Origin: Parasphingorhabdus litoris DSM 22379
Lineage (GTDB): Bacteria > Pseudomonadota > Alphaproteobacteria > Sphingomonadales > Sphingomonadaceae
Length of the DNA stretch: 64,000 nt
Reading direction: 5' to 3'
Assembly (NCBI RefSeq): GCF_020906275.1
Contig: NZ_CP086727.1
Span: 3,217,001 to 3,281,000 of the forward strand
Shown here piece after piece: positions 17,962 to 27,419 of the stretch. The notes under the pieces are model-generated. The model saw only the letters and a list, made by a program, of their open reading frames with translations. It had not been told where the DNA came from and made no database searches. The position numbers were made by a program, and so were the translations under genes. Positions within the stretch are counted from its first letter, which is position 1. Each line of letters begins with the position of its first letter.

Positions 17962-19170
17962 TCAGTGGTAATTGATTGCGGACCTTCTTTTATCCTTTTC
18001 CCGCTCGATAAATTTGCCCCTTTCTAATAACGAATCCAACAACAACTTGTTCTTTTTCCCTTTGTCGTTCAGGTCCGCCAAATAGTCGATCGTTGTAACT
18101 ATTTTACGCTGTCGTTCATCCATGAGGTCTTTTCTATAGGGCAATATTAAAAAGGGATCATTTCCAACCTTCACCAATGGGTCTGATAAAATGCTGTCCA
18201 AAATTTGTAACTCCGCCTGTGTGGCGCTTTCGATTGTCTCGGCAATCAACCTTTCAATATCCTGTTGATTATATAGCTTATGTTTACGCACAGAGACAGC
18301 CTGCAAACCCAGCGATGTTGCAAGTATATACTCCCAATCATTTTCTTTGATCGCTGGACCGTGATTTGTGCGAATGAAGCTAACAGAACAGTTCCAATCC
18401 TCGATATATTTATCTGTCGGAATACAACCTACGACCGGCAACGGGAATTTGCTGAGACGAGCAACCGAAGCTCCGGATAAAATCACCTCCTTACCATCTA
18501 CCGTTTTGACTGTTGTCGTAGTCTTTATGACAGGAATATTTTCAAGGACATCCTCAAAGCTTGTTAGATAAGTCCTTATTTGCCGTTTGGAGGGAGGTTC
18601 ATCCATGCTAATGATACAAAGCTGCTCCCCGTTATTCTCGGAAGAACGATCTTGTATGTCGGTCATAACATGAACACCGGCGGCAACAGCGATCTTGTCC
18701 CTTCGAAACTTGTCGCAAATAGCTCGATCGGTCACTCGAATAACACGGTATCGATTCTCCCCACCTACCCCATTAAACTCAAAGGCTTCCTCAAGATCGT
18801 AGCGTTGAACATACCGGATCGCACCATATCCACGCGCAAAGACTAATGATTGTTCATTGGGATCAAATCTAATAGTCTTTCCAACATTCTTTGCAGAAGT
18901 TGCAGCTGAAAACTCGGCTATCAAGCCTTCCTCGTAGAACACCCAGCTATAATAGCCGCCGAACCACAACAGTGCCGGAAACATCCAACAATAGTGGATA
19001 CGTCGAATGATAACTTCAATAAAAAGTGTGAGGAAGCCAGCGTTTAAGAAAAAGATCGACCAGTATGGAACTAACAACAGGAATAAAACTAATCGCAATC
19101 CCGGAACTTGCTGAACTACAAATAAAACAAATACAGCCAGAAAATATAAAAGAGATAACGGGATTCTCAT
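17962..19170 (-). CDS. membrane protein of unknown function
   Basis: A 402-residue protein that I do not recognise. The first 85 residues hold about three to four hydrophobic segments (LLYFLAVFVLFVV, FLLLVPYWSIFFL, FPALLWFGGYYSWVF). The rest is soluble and mostly hydrophilic, with no obvious catalytic motif, and ends in a Lys/Arg-rich tail with a possible coiled coil (NDKGKKNKLLLDSLLERGKFIEREKDK). The gene is visibly more A+T rich than its neighbours, which suggests recent acquisition. It is monocistronic and next to the toxin-like pair, so a role in defence or competition is possible but unsupported. Confidence 0.75.
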   Translation of the reverse strand: MRIPLSLLYFLAVFVLFVVQQVPGLRLVLFLLLVPYWSIFFLNAGFLTLFIEVIIRRIHYCWMFPALLWFGGYYSWVFYEEGLIAEFSAATSAKNVGKTIRFDPNEQSLVFARGYGAIRYVQRYDLEEAFEFNGVGGENRYRVIRVTDRAICDKFRRDKIAVAAGVHVMTDIQDRSSENNGEQLCIISMDEPPSKRQIRTYLTSFEDVLENIPVIKTTTTVKTVDGKEVILSGASVARLSKFPLPVVGCIPTDKYIEDWNCSVSFIRTNHGPAIKENDWEYILATSLGLQAVSVRKHKLYNQQDIERLIAETIESATQAELQILDSILSDPLVKVGNDPFLILPYRKDLMDERQRKIVTTIDYLADLNDKGKKNKLLLDSLLERGKFIEREKDKRRSAINYH

Positions 19171-19209
19171 ATCTTAATAATCGTGGAAAATTATTAAGAA
19201 AAATCAAAT

Positions 19210-20544
19210 TCAGTGCGCTAAATCTTCTGGCAGCATCGGCTCACTGAGCAATTTTTCCATCGCCTTCCAGCGCCATACAGGAGCATCACCTTGTTGCTCA
19301 ATCCAGGCTTTCACCATATCTTGCCCCAGGCCATAGTTGATCACATAGCTGCGATACTGGTCGTTAAACGACAAAGACTGCTCGGCCCGTTCGCGGCTAA
19401 CCAATTGATATTTCTGGATCAGTTCCAGCGCGTCATCGCGGGAGATGGTCTTGTCCAGATAGGCCTGTGCAATAACGAACCTTGCCCCCTTCAGATCGCT
19501 CAGTGCCTGTTGCAGCTCGAAATAATCTGCTGCTGCTGCGGGATCGAGACCAGCCAACGGGTAAAGCACATCGCGCTCGAAAGTTAGGCGTTCTTCGCCC
19601 GGAAAAGCCAGATCGATGCCATAATTTGCCGATCCCTCAGCAATCAGCGATTGCGGCGAATATAACGGATAGACAGAAAATTCTGGCCAGCCGCGTTCAC
19701 GGGTCAACCGCTGCTCGAGCAGCATATTATAGACATGATGACCGGGATAACCTTCATGGCAGCCGAGATCGACGGCTCGGCTAATCCGGATGGGCAGATC
19801 GGTATTGATCTGGATCAGACTTTGGTAATTGCCTTGATAATAATTATAGCCGCTCCAGCTTTTTCCGGTCACAAATTCCATCTTGAAATTCTCATCCGCC
19901 GGCAGCGCGATATGTTCCGCCGTTCGGCGTTTGCATTCCGCTATAGCAGCGTCAAAAACGGTTTTCAGACGGCCGGTGGGAATAGTAAACCGCTCCTGAT
20001 AGGCCTCAACGCGTTCATGCAACGGCCCACTGCCTGGGACTAGTGCTTCGATCTTTGCCAAGGCGGCATCATAGCTGGCCAAAGGCTGAAATTCCGGAGT
20101 TACCCCGAACAGCCCCTTCGCCTCTTTGGCAAAGGCGAAGATTTCACCTTGCATCATCGCATGCCGGGTGAGCGCCGCTTCCAGCTGTGCCGACAAAAAA
20201 CGCTTCCGGCCTTCCACCAAGGCATCCTCGCTTTTCGGCAACGCATCAAGCCGCAGCATCAGATCGACAATGTCGTTGCCCAATTCCCGCATATCACGAG
20301 GCTTTGTTTTGGCTGCGACTGCCCAGTTGGGCGGGCCATAATAAGCATCGACATAGCCGGCTTCTTGCTCTCCTAATTCGAGCGTGAGCTGCACATAGTC
20401 TCTTGCGATGGCGTCAAGGGTCGTACGGCGTTCAACATTGTCGGTCGTCACTTCAGCGGCCGGAACAATATTTTGGCTTTGCGGTACAGCGCAGCTGCAC
20501 AGCAACAAAATGAAGGCAAAGTCGCTCTTGCCGCGAAATGCCAT
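19210..20544 (-). CDS. DUF885 domain lipoprotein, putative metallopeptidase-like
   Basis: A 444-residue DUF885 family protein. The hallmark HEGYPGHHVYN motif (in the HxxxPGHH style, likely metal-binding) lies near the middle, followed by YSPQSLIAEGSANYGIDLAFPGEE with the downstream Glu. The N-terminus looks like a lipoprotein signal (FILLLCSCAVPQ), with an unusual Cys at -2 of the lipobox. The family is related to zinc carboxypeptidase-like hydrolases; substrates are mostly unknown. The start overlaps the nhaA stop by one base, suggesting one transcript. Confidence 0.85.
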   Translation of the reverse strand: MAFRGKSDFAFILLLCSCAVPQSQNIVPAAEVTTDNVERRTTLDAIARDYVQLTLELGEQEAGYVDAYYGPPNWAVAAKTKPRDMRELGNDIVDLMLRLDALPKSEDALVEGRKRFLSAQLEAALTRHAMMQGEIFAFAKEAKGLFGVTPEFQPLASYDAALAKIEALVPGSGPLHERVEAYQERFTIPTGRLKTVFDAAIAECKRRTAEHIALPADENFKMEFVTGKSWSGYNYYQGNYQSLIQINTDLPIRISRAVDLGCHEGYPGHHVYNMLLEQRLTRERGWPEFSVYPLYSPQSLIAEGSANYGIDLAFPGEERLTFERDVLYPLAGLDPAAAADYFELQQALSDLKGARFVIAQAYLDKTISRDDALELIQKYQLVSRERAEQSLSFNDQYRSYVINYGLGQDMVKAWIEQQGDAPVWRWKAMEKLLSEPMLPEDLAH

Positions 20545-21776
20545 TATGCGGCCTTGACCGGCTCAGCCACCAATTCGTCTTCATCTTTTGATGGTTGCGG
20601 TGCAAAACGCAGAATGCAGAAACCGACAACTGCTGACAGGAAAGAGCCCATCAGCACGCCAATCTTGGCTTCCTCAATTAGCAATGCCTCACCCGGAAAT
20701 GCCAAAGCGCCGATGAACAGGCTCATAGTAAAACCAATGCCGCAGAGCATGGAAACGCCATAAACCTGTAACCAGGTTGTTCCACCCAAGCGCTGGGCAA
20801 AACCGGTTTTCACGGCAAGCCAAACACTGGCAAAAATGCCGACTTGCTTGCCTAGGAAAAGGCCCGCTGCAATGCCCAGCGGTAGAGGAGCGAATATCTG
20901 TTCCACACCCAAGCCTTCGAGCGAAACACCAGCATTGGCAAAGCCGAATATCGGTACGATCAGGAAAGCGCTCCATGGCGCAATGGCATGTTCCAGCCGG
21001 TGAAGCGGGGAATCCTGAGCATCTGGTGAACCTGGTGTAACGACAATGGGGATGGCCATTGCTGCCAGCACGCCAGCGATTGTCGCATGCACACCAGACA
21101 ACAACACCGCAAACCAGAGCAGAAAGGCGAAAAACAGATACGCGAGCAATGATTTCACACCCGCTTTGTTCATCGTGTACATGATACCCAATATGACGGC
21201 GGAAGCCAGTAAGGCCGCACCATTAATTTCAGCGGTATAGACCAGCGCTATAATCGCAACCGCGCCCATATCATCGACAATTGCCACAGTGACGAGAAAC
21301 AGCTTGAGCGAGGTTGGAGCACGCGGCCCGAGCAGCGCCAACACGCCAATGGCAAAAGCTATATCTGTTGCCGCTGGAATCGCCCAACCATTATAGAGTT
21401 CAGGCATATCACGCACTATCGCGAGGTAAATGAACGCCGGAACCACCATTCCTGCAGCAGCGGCTAGCACTGGCAAGCGGCGACGCTCCCAGTTATTTAA
21501 GCGGCCATCAACAAATTCACGTTTGATCTCAAGACCGACGAGCAAAAAGAATATCGCCATAAGGCCATCGTTGATCCACAGATGCGGCGTCATCGGGCCC
21601 AGCTTCTTGCTAAGTACCGGACCTTTCAGCTCGTGCAGAAAATGGTGATACATATCATAAAGCGGGCTATTCGCGACAAACATCGCAAGCGCGGCAGCGA
21701 CCATTAGCAATATGCCGCCTGCAGCTTCACTTTTCAGGAAATTTCGTAGCGCGGACGCTCGTTTCTCAGAGGTCAT
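20544..21776 (-). CDS. nhaA: Na+/H+ antiporter NhaA
   Basis: Electrogenic sodium/proton antiporter of the inner membrane, 410 residues. The double-aspartate ion-binding site is seen in TVAIVDDMGAVAIIALVYTA, and the N-terminal FLLVGLEIKREFVDG and PAATDIAFAIGVLALLG motifs are diagnostic of NhaA. The ATG at 21776 has an AAGG site five bases upstream, while an upstream TTG in frame has none. The C-terminus is short and acidic (PSKDEDELVAEPVKAA). It is the first gene of a probable pair with the DUF885 lipoprotein. It would help in saline habitats. Confidence 0.95.
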   Translation of the reverse strand: MTSEKRASALRNFLKSEAAGGILLMVAAALAMFVANSPLYDMYHHFLHELKGPVLSKKLGPMTPHLWINDGLMAIFFLLVGLEIKREFVDGRLNNWERRRLPVLAAAAGMVVPAFIYLAIVRDMPELYNGWAIPAATDIAFAIGVLALLGPRAPTSLKLFLVTVAIVDDMGAVAIIALVYTAEINGAALLASAVILGIMYTMNKAGVKSLLAYLFFAFLLWFAVLLSGVHATIAGVLAAMAIPIVVTPGSPDAQDSPLHRLEHAIAPWSAFLIVPIFGFANAGVSLEGLGVEQIFAPLPLGIAAGLFLGKQVGIFASVWLAVKTGFAQRLGGTTWLQVYGVSMLCGIGFTMSLFIGALAFPGEALLIEEAKIGVLMGSFLSAVVGFCILRFAPQPSKDEDELVAEPVKAA

Positions 21777-21990
21777 AAAAGGCCTTTTGTTGATCAATCA
21801 TTAGCAAAGACCAATGCGCAGACACGCTTGTAAAATCAAGAGGGAGTGTGGTTTCTTTCATCCGATGATCAACCCAGTCGATTGAACGATTGATGGAGAC
21901 GGTTGTGTAGCAAACTGTTCCGGCGCTGTCTCAATATGCTCGCCGCTGTTGGTAGCTTTTTATTCTAAACAAAGGGTCGCATCGATCCAT

Positions 21991-22027
21991 AAAAAAAGCG
22001 CACCGCCGATTTAATCGGCAGTACGCT
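21991..22027 (-). terminator. rho-independent terminator of the TetR gene
   Basis: Read on the minus strand, a hairpin with the inner arms GCCGAT/ATCGGC (22005-22010 and 22014-22019) is extended by outer AGCG/CGCT pairs and ends in seven T residues (21991-21997). It lies 65 bases after the tetR stop. Its position and polarity fit termination of tetR transcription. Confidence 0.85.
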
Positions 22028-22091
22028 CTCTATACTTGGACAACAAACCGCCAACGGCGGCTGACTCTATTCTCGCAACCGTCAAAAAACC

Positions 22092-22760
22092 TTACGCAGC
22101 AGCGTGGTCTTTCAAAGGCAATCTTTTGAGATAGATATCGGCGATTTCATCGGCCGTGAAAACCGGTGGTTGTTTCAAATTGGTCTCCGCCTGCCCATCA
22201 TCACCAACGCATGCATTGATCGCCATCAAAAGCGATTCTGCGAGAGGTGCGGGATCGGTATTTTCTATGTCGCCCTTTAACATGAGACTTTGTAGAAAAT
22301 GTTCGATCTTCAGTCGCAAAGGCTCATCAATACGGTGATCATATTGTTCTTCAATCCACTGGAAGGCGCGCCGATCGCGTGCCCGTGATGCTCTGAGTTC
22401 AAAACTTTCAGGCGATAGCAAAATTGCGATGCCCGCCTTACAGAAACGGTGGAGCATCTTCTCTACCGGTTGATCAAGATCAAATTTAATCTCTGCCATG
22501 GCCAAATCGATTTTCTCGAACAGCTCCAAACGAGAGGCACAATATAGCTCTTCACGATTGGCAAATTGATTATAAACAGTACGACGTGACACGCCCGCTT
22601 CAGCCGCAACAGCTTCCATTGCAAATTCGTTGAAACTCTCGGTACGCAGCTTGCGCCGCGCCGCATCCAGGATCAACCGACGCGAGGATGCTGGCCGCCA
22701 TGCGGATCCTTCTGCATTGGTGTCAATCTTAGGATTTCTTGTCTGTACTCGGGTTGCCAT
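22092..22760 (-). CDS. TetR family transcriptional regulator
   Basis: A 222-residue TetR/AcrR-type repressor. The N-terminal helix-turn-helix is seen in AVAAEAGVSRRTVYNQFANREELY (residues about 42-65), preceded by a basic arm with RRLILDAARRKL. The remainder is a helical ligand-binding domain with no recognisable subfamily motif. The ATG at 22760 is chosen because CAGGAG precedes it by seven bases. Divergent from the LytTR regulator, with a 439-base gap; a palindrome in that gap could be its own operator. No target gene is obvious. Confidence 0.88.
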   Translation of the reverse strand: MATRVQTRNPKIDTNAEGSAWRPASSRRLILDAARRKLRTESFNEFAMEAVAAEAGVSRRTVYNQFANREELYCASRLELFEKIDLAMAEIKFDLDQPVEKMLHRFCKAGIAILLSPESFELRASRARDRRAFQWIEEQYDHRIDEPLRLKIEHFLQSLMLKGDIENTDPAPLAESLLMAINACVGDDGQAETNLKQPPVFTADEIADIYLKRLPLKDHAAA

Positions 22761-23199
22761 TTTACACTCCTGTATCACTATCAGCCGGGGGGTCGGCCTC
22801 TAAAATGCACGGCGGAGTTTACGTAAAATCATGTAAAACATCTTCCGCTATTCTACGAAACAGCCCCAAGAACCGACAAAAATGACCAAGGAGCAATAAA
22901 CGACACTCCCGAGCAAATGAACGACCTGGTCACGCAGTTTCGCTTCGATCAAAACGGCTGCATAGACTCCGCATGGGCATAAACAGTAGAGCCGTCAGGA
23001 GAAGGATATCCTTCTTCCAATTCTTCCTGCTCTCAGGTTTGTCCAAAGATTCACGATTCCATGACTGTCGTTTTTACAAAACCGCATTATCTAAATATTC
23101 CTCGATGGAGCAATCGAGCCGGTTTGTTCAGCCGGATGTAATATCCCTAAGACTATCTACATACATCCCGTGGATTCTCATTTCCCTCAGGATCAGGTC
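22761..23199. other. intergenic region between tetR and the LytTR regulator
   Basis: About 440 bases with no convincing gene on either strand. It contains the palindrome TTTACGTAAA at 22818-22827, close to the tetR start. Nothing else stands out. It must hold both divergent promoters. Confidence 0.4.
22818..22837. promoter_or_regulatory. candidate TetR autoregulatory operator
   Basis: A perfect 10-base palindrome TTTACGTAAA (22818-22827) is followed by ATCAT and GTAAA, so TTTAC and GTAAA are also paired at a wider spacing (22818-22822 with 22833-22837). It lies about 60 bases upstream of the tetR start codon, the usual place for a self-operator. Inference only. Confidence 0.35.
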
Positions 23200-24003
23200 A
23201 TGCCGCCTCTCACATTGCTGATCAGCGATGATGAACCGCTTGCGGTGTCTCGGCTGGCCGAACTTGTCCTTCGCATGGACGATGTGACCCTTGTAGGCGA
23301 AGCTTCAGATGGTCAGGAAACACTGGAACTGATTGAGACACTCAATCCCAATTTAGTCCTGCTCGACATTGAGATGCCTATTCTCGATGGCTTTGACGTC
23401 ATCGAACATTTATCAGCTTCTCTGGACGAAAAATCAGGTCATATACCGCTGGTTATCTTCGTTACAGCCTATCCCCAATTTGCTGTTCGCGCTTTTGAAA
23501 CCGGCGCATTGGATTTCATACCCAAGCCGGTGCGATATGCGCGCCTGGTCGAGGCTATTGACCGTGCACGCTCTGCCTTTGCAGACCGCGAAGCCCGTCA
23601 AAGACTGGCTTTGCTTGGCAAAACGTTGGACCAGCTTCGGCACGAACGATCACGGGTGGTCGATGAAGATCACTATCTCTGGGTACCTCGTCACGGCGAA
23701 ATTGTTCGCGTGGACTGTGACAGCATCGATTGGGTCAAAGCAGAGGGCGAATATGTACGCCTTCATTGTGACCAGACATCCTACCTCTACCGACAAATGA
23801 TCGGCGATTTTGTTGGCAGCAACGCGGCCATCGGCTTTCTGCGTGTCCACCGATCAGCAGCTGTAAACGTTGCGCGAATTGTCGCGATAAAACGTAGCGA
23901 AAATGGTAGTCGCATATTACGTTTAAGCACCGGCGATGAAGTCGCCGTCGGCAGAAAATATGCCAAGGATGTCATGGCGATTATTTCATCCGACATAGAA
24001 TAA
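23200..24003 (+). CDS. LytTR family response regulator
   Basis: A 267-residue two-domain regulator. The receiver domain (residues about 5-120) has the acidic pair DDEP, the phospho-acceptor D56 in LLDIEMPILDGFDV, and the Thr/Lys region FVTAYPQF...FIPKPV. The C-terminal LytTR DNA-binding domain (about 160-262) has EGEYVRLHC and FLRVHRSAAVNV. The ATG at 23200 is preferred over a GTG at 23170 because the shorter form begins like other family members. No histidine kinase gene is adjacent, so it is an orphan. The next gene downstream is a large TonB receptor. Confidence 0.9.
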   Translation: MPPLTLLISDDEPLAVSRLAELVLRMDDVTLVGEASDGQETLELIETLNPNLVLLDIEMPILDGFDVIEHLSASLDEKSGHIPLVIFVTAYPQFAVRAFETGALDFIPKPVRYARLVEAIDRARSAFADREARQRLALLGKTLDQLRHERSRVVDEDHYLWVPRHGEIVRVDCDSIDWVKAEGEYVRLHCDQTSYLYRQMIGDFVGSNAAIGFLRVHRSAAVNVARIVAIKRSENGSRILRLSTGDEVAVGRKYAKDVMAIISSDIE

Positions 24004-24192
24004 ATCTATGTTTGTAATCAATGCGCTAACGGCCAAGAACAACAAATTAATCTCATATTTACAACAATGTACACCCACCGTTGCATCGAATCTCCACGTC
24101 CTTACCAATATTCAAAATTCCGTCATATTTGATTGCTGACGCGCTCTTTCGCCTTATTTGGTTGCCGCTGTAATTAACCAAGGGAGCCAGCA

Positions 24193-27100
24193 ATGCGGCG
24201 AAATTTTAAAACAAAAGCATTAAATCAGTGTCTGTCATCAGTTGCCATTTTGGCGATGGCCGTGTCCGCGACCGCCGTCCAAGCACAAGATCAGATTGAG
24301 GTACAAGACCAAGCCGATAGCGAAGACGAAGGTAACCTGATTGTCGTTACCGGGTCGCGTATTTCCCGCTCAGCAAATCTAGAGTCGGTTAGTCCGGTCA
24401 CCGTTGTTACCAGCGAGGAAATCAAGTTTCAGGGCACGACGCGAGCAGAAGATTTGCTCAATTCTTTGCCAGCCGTCTTTGCAAGCCAGGCATCCACGCT
24501 TTCAAACGGTTCAGATGGGACAGCAACTGTCGATCTTCGCGGACTGGGAACCAGTCGCACTTTGAGTCTTGTAAACGGGCGACGTTTGATGCCTGGTGAT
24601 CCCAGCCCGACCAGTGGTTCGGCTGCCGATATCAATATTATTCCAACCTCCATTCTCCAAAGGGTAGAGGTGCTGACGGGTGGTGCATCCTCTACCTATG
24701 GTGCCGATGCTGTTGCTGGTGTGGTCAATTTCATTATCGATACTGAATTTGAGGGCGTCCGCCTGGATGGTCAGTATAGCCTCTTCCAGCATAGCAATCG
24801 CAACAACCTGCTACCGCCTCTGTTAGATGCACAGCAGGCGGCCGGTCTCGATGGTTATGGCTATCCTGACGGAAGCGTTACCGATGGCGGGACATTTGAT
24901 GCCACAGTCTCCTTGGGCAGCAAGTTTGCTGACGATCGCGGTCATGCTGTTGTCTATTTCGGATATCGTAAAGCAAAACCCGTCGTACAATCGAATCGCG
25001 ACTATAGTGCGTGTACGCTCCAGAATAACAGCAGTGGCGGCAACGTCTGTGGTGGTTCCGCGACATCAGCGGAAGGTAATGTCTTACTATATGACAATGA
25101 TGCCGGAGCAGGCACAACTTTCTACACATTTTTGCCTAATGGGGGCTTTGCAAATAACAACACAGTCTTCAATTTTGCACCTACCAACTATTTCCAGCGC
25201 AGTGGCGAACGCTATACAGCCGGACTCTTCGCAAACTATGAAATTAACGACTCAATCAAACCATATATAGAGTTCATGTTCATGGATGATACGACGGTTG
25301 CTCAAATCGCTCCGTCGGGCAATTTTGGTAACACACTCACGATCAATAGCGACAACCCTCTGATATCAGCCGAGCAACGCGCCATTATTTTCAGTAATGA
25401 GAATCTCATCAATGGTTTCCTTGGTAACTTCCCATTAGCCATTGGCGCTGCGGCCAACCCAAATCCTGGTGATGCACCGATCGACTTCATTGATCCCACG
25501 ACCGGGCAAACGTACAATAGAGGTTATTTCCAGGTGCTGCGGCGTAACGTGGAAGGTGGATCCCGTCGAAATGAACTACAGCACACCAATTTTCGCGCGG
25601 TCATCGGCGCGAAGGGCGACTTGGGAACTGCTTGGTCTTATGACGCCTATTATCAATATGGGCGCGTAAACTATTCACAGGTTTACACGAACGAATTCTC
25701 AGTCGCTCGGCTGAACCGTGCTCTTGATGTGGTTGAAGGACCTGATGGTACGCCCATTTGCCGATCCGTTCGTGATGGAACAGACCCAAGCTGTGTTCCT
25801 TACAATATATTCGCCGGACTGGGCGGTGCAAGTGCAGAGGCTGTCGCCTATCTCAGCGCAACTGGCCTTCAGAAAGGTGAAACATCAGAACAGATTGCAT
25901 CCGCTTCTATAACCGGTGACTTCACAGAATATGGAGTGCAGACTCCGTGGGCGAATGACGGCCTTGCTGTTAACTTTGGTGTTGAATGGCGTAGAGCATC
26001 ATTAGAACTGGAAACAGATAATGCGTTCCAAACTGGCGACTTGACGGGCCAAGGCGGCGCGACGCTTCCATTGTCTGGCAGCTTCCGTGTGTATGAATTT
26101 TTCACCGAAGCAGAGTTTCCGATTATCCAAGATGGTTTCATCCATGACTTAACGTTGTCAGGTGGCTATCGTTACTCGGATTATCAAACCAGCGCTGATA
26201 ACAGCTTCAATACCGACACTTATAAGTTGGCAATTGATTTTGCACCAATCGAAGATATCCGGTTTCGTGGAGCTTACAACCGAGCGGTTCGCGCGCCAAA
26301 TATACAAGAGCTTTTTGCTACGCCCACGGTTGGTCTCAATGGGTCTTCAGATCCATGCGCTAACATTACAATATCGGCAACGGATTACGGTTGTCTGGCG
26401 CAAGGTCTGATCGTAGGCCAAACTACACCCGCAAACCCGGCTGGCCAGTACAATGGTTTCATAGGTGGCAATACCGATCTGCAACCCGAAAAAGCTACGA
26501 CTAAAACCATAGGTGTTGTATTACAACCACGCTTCTTGCCAGGCTTCTCGCTGACTGTGGACTATTTCGATATCAAGGTGAATGATGCAATCCGTGCATT
26601 CGGACAGGATGCTATCTTAGGTGATTGTGTAGCCAATGCGACTGCAACATTTACGCCGGAGTCATGCGGTTTTGTGAATCGCGATGCCGCTGGTTCGCTC
26701 TGGCTGACGCCGGGTGGATTTGTAAGAGATCTGCCAGACAATGTTGGCAGCCTGCAAACAAAGGGCATTGAAGTAAGCAGCGCGTACGCAAGCGAGATCG
26801 GTTCACTGGGAACTTTGTCGTTAAGTTTCACTGGTACCTATCTTGACGAGTATGTGGTCGACAATGGCCTGACACCGGAATATGACTGTGCTGGCCTCTA
26901 TGGTCCGACTTGCAGCACTGGTGGAACTACCAATGCTGGGGCACCTTTGCCACAATGGCGACATAAATTCCGTACCACGCTGACCACACCGGGCGGCGTG
27001 GCAGTTTCCTTGCAGTGGCGTCATGTTGGTAAAGTGAAGGCCGAAACCTTGTCGGACAATCCTTCGCTCGCTGCAGCAACAACGTTCGGACCAGGTGATC

Positions 27101-27333
27101 GGATTAAAGCCCAGAACTATTTCGATCTAGCCACTAACTTCAGTATTGGGGAGCAGTTCAGGTTCCGCCTGGGTGTTAACAACATCCTGGATCGGGAACC
27201 ACCTCTGGTGACGTCTGGAGGCGGCGGTGGAGCTAACCTTTGCCCCACTGGGCCTTGTAACGGCAATACCTATCCGGCGACATATGATGCGCTCGGGCGC
27301 TATATCTTCGCGGGTGTAACCTTGGACTTCTAG
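24193..27333 (+). CDS. TonB-dependent outer-membrane receptor
   Basis: A 1046-residue receptor. A signal peptide (ending AVSATAVQAQ, about residues 1-32) is followed by a TonB-box-like segment (NLIVVTGSRIS), the plug domain (about 50-170, with RVEVLTGGASSTYGADAVAGVVNF) and a long beta-barrel ending in an aromatic residue (GVTLDF). It belongs to the large sphingomonad group with the GGASSTYGADAVAGVVN plug motif, often linked to glycan, peptide or siderophore uptake. Strong AGGGAG site. No Fur-box-like sequence is visible upstream. The gene is monocistronic with a hairpin after it. Substrate unknown. Confidence 0.93.
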   Translation: MRRNFKTKALNQCLSSVAILAMAVSATAVQAQDQIEVQDQADSEDEGNLIVVTGSRISRSANLESVSPVTVVTSEEIKFQGTTRAEDLLNSLPAVFASQASTLSNGSDGTATVDLRGLGTSRTLSLVNGRRLMPGDPSPTSGSAADINIIPTSILQRVEVLTGGASSTYGADAVAGVVNFIIDTEFEGVRLDGQYSLFQHSNRNNLLPPLLDAQQAAGLDGYGYPDGSVTDGGTFDATVSLGSKFADDRGHAVVYFGYRKAKPVVQSNRDYSACTLQNNSSGGNVCGGSATSAEGNVLLYDNDAGAGTTFYTFLPNGGFANNNTVFNFAPTNYFQRSGERYTAGLFANYEINDSIKPYIEFMFMDDTTVAQIAPSGNFGNTLTINSDNPLISAEQRAIIFSNENLINGFLGNFPLAIGAAANPNPGDAPIDFIDPTTGQTYNRGYFQVLRRNVEGGSRRNELQHTNFRAVIGAKGDLGTAWSYDAYYQYGRVNYSQVYTNEFSVARLNRALDVVEGPDGTPICRSVRDGTDPSCVPYNIFAGLGGASAEAVAYLSATGLQKGETSEQIASASITGDFTEYGVQTPWANDGLAVNFGVEWRRASLELETDNAFQTGDLTGQGGATLPLSGSFRVYEFFTEAEFPIIQDGFIHDLTLSGGYRYSDYQTSADNSFNTDTYKLAIDFAPIEDIRFRGAYNRAVRAPNIQELFATPTVGLNGSSDPCANITISATDYGCLAQGLIVGQTTPANPAGQYNGFIGGNTDLQPEKATTKTIGVVLQPRFLPGFSLTVDYFDIKVNDAIRAFGQDAILGDCVANATATFTPESCGFVNRDAAGSLWLTPGGFVRDLPDNVGSLQTKGIEVSSAYASEIGSLGTLSLSFTGTYLDEYVVDNGLTPEYDCAGLYGPTCSTGGTTNAGAPLPQWRHKFRTTLTTPGGVAVSLQWRHVGKVKAETLSDNPSLAAATTFGPGDRIKAQNYFDLATNFSIGEQFRFRLGVNNILDREPPLVTSGGGGGANLCPTGPCNGNTYPATYDALGRYIFAGVTLDF

Positions 27334-27359
27334 TACTCACCGGTAGAACAAAAAACACA

Positions 27360-27387
27360 GAGGCGACCATTCACATGGTCGCCTCTT
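27360..27387 (+). terminator. hairpin terminator after the large TonB receptor
   Basis: GAGGCGACCAT at 27360-27370 pairs perfectly with ATGGTCGCCTC at 27375-27385, around the loop TCAC. It lies 26 bases after the receptor stop. The following T-tract is short, so it may terminate inefficiently, but the A-rich stretch before it would also serve the convergent SDR gene. Confidence 0.7.
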
Positions 27388-27419
27388 CCACATTTGCACC
27401 AATCTTTCGAAAATCTGCG

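Noticed and set aside
24004..24192. Cobalamin riboswitch or Fur box upstream of the large TonB receptor
   Set aside because: No B12-box-like conserved core and no GATAATGAT-type inverted repeat could be found in this leader.
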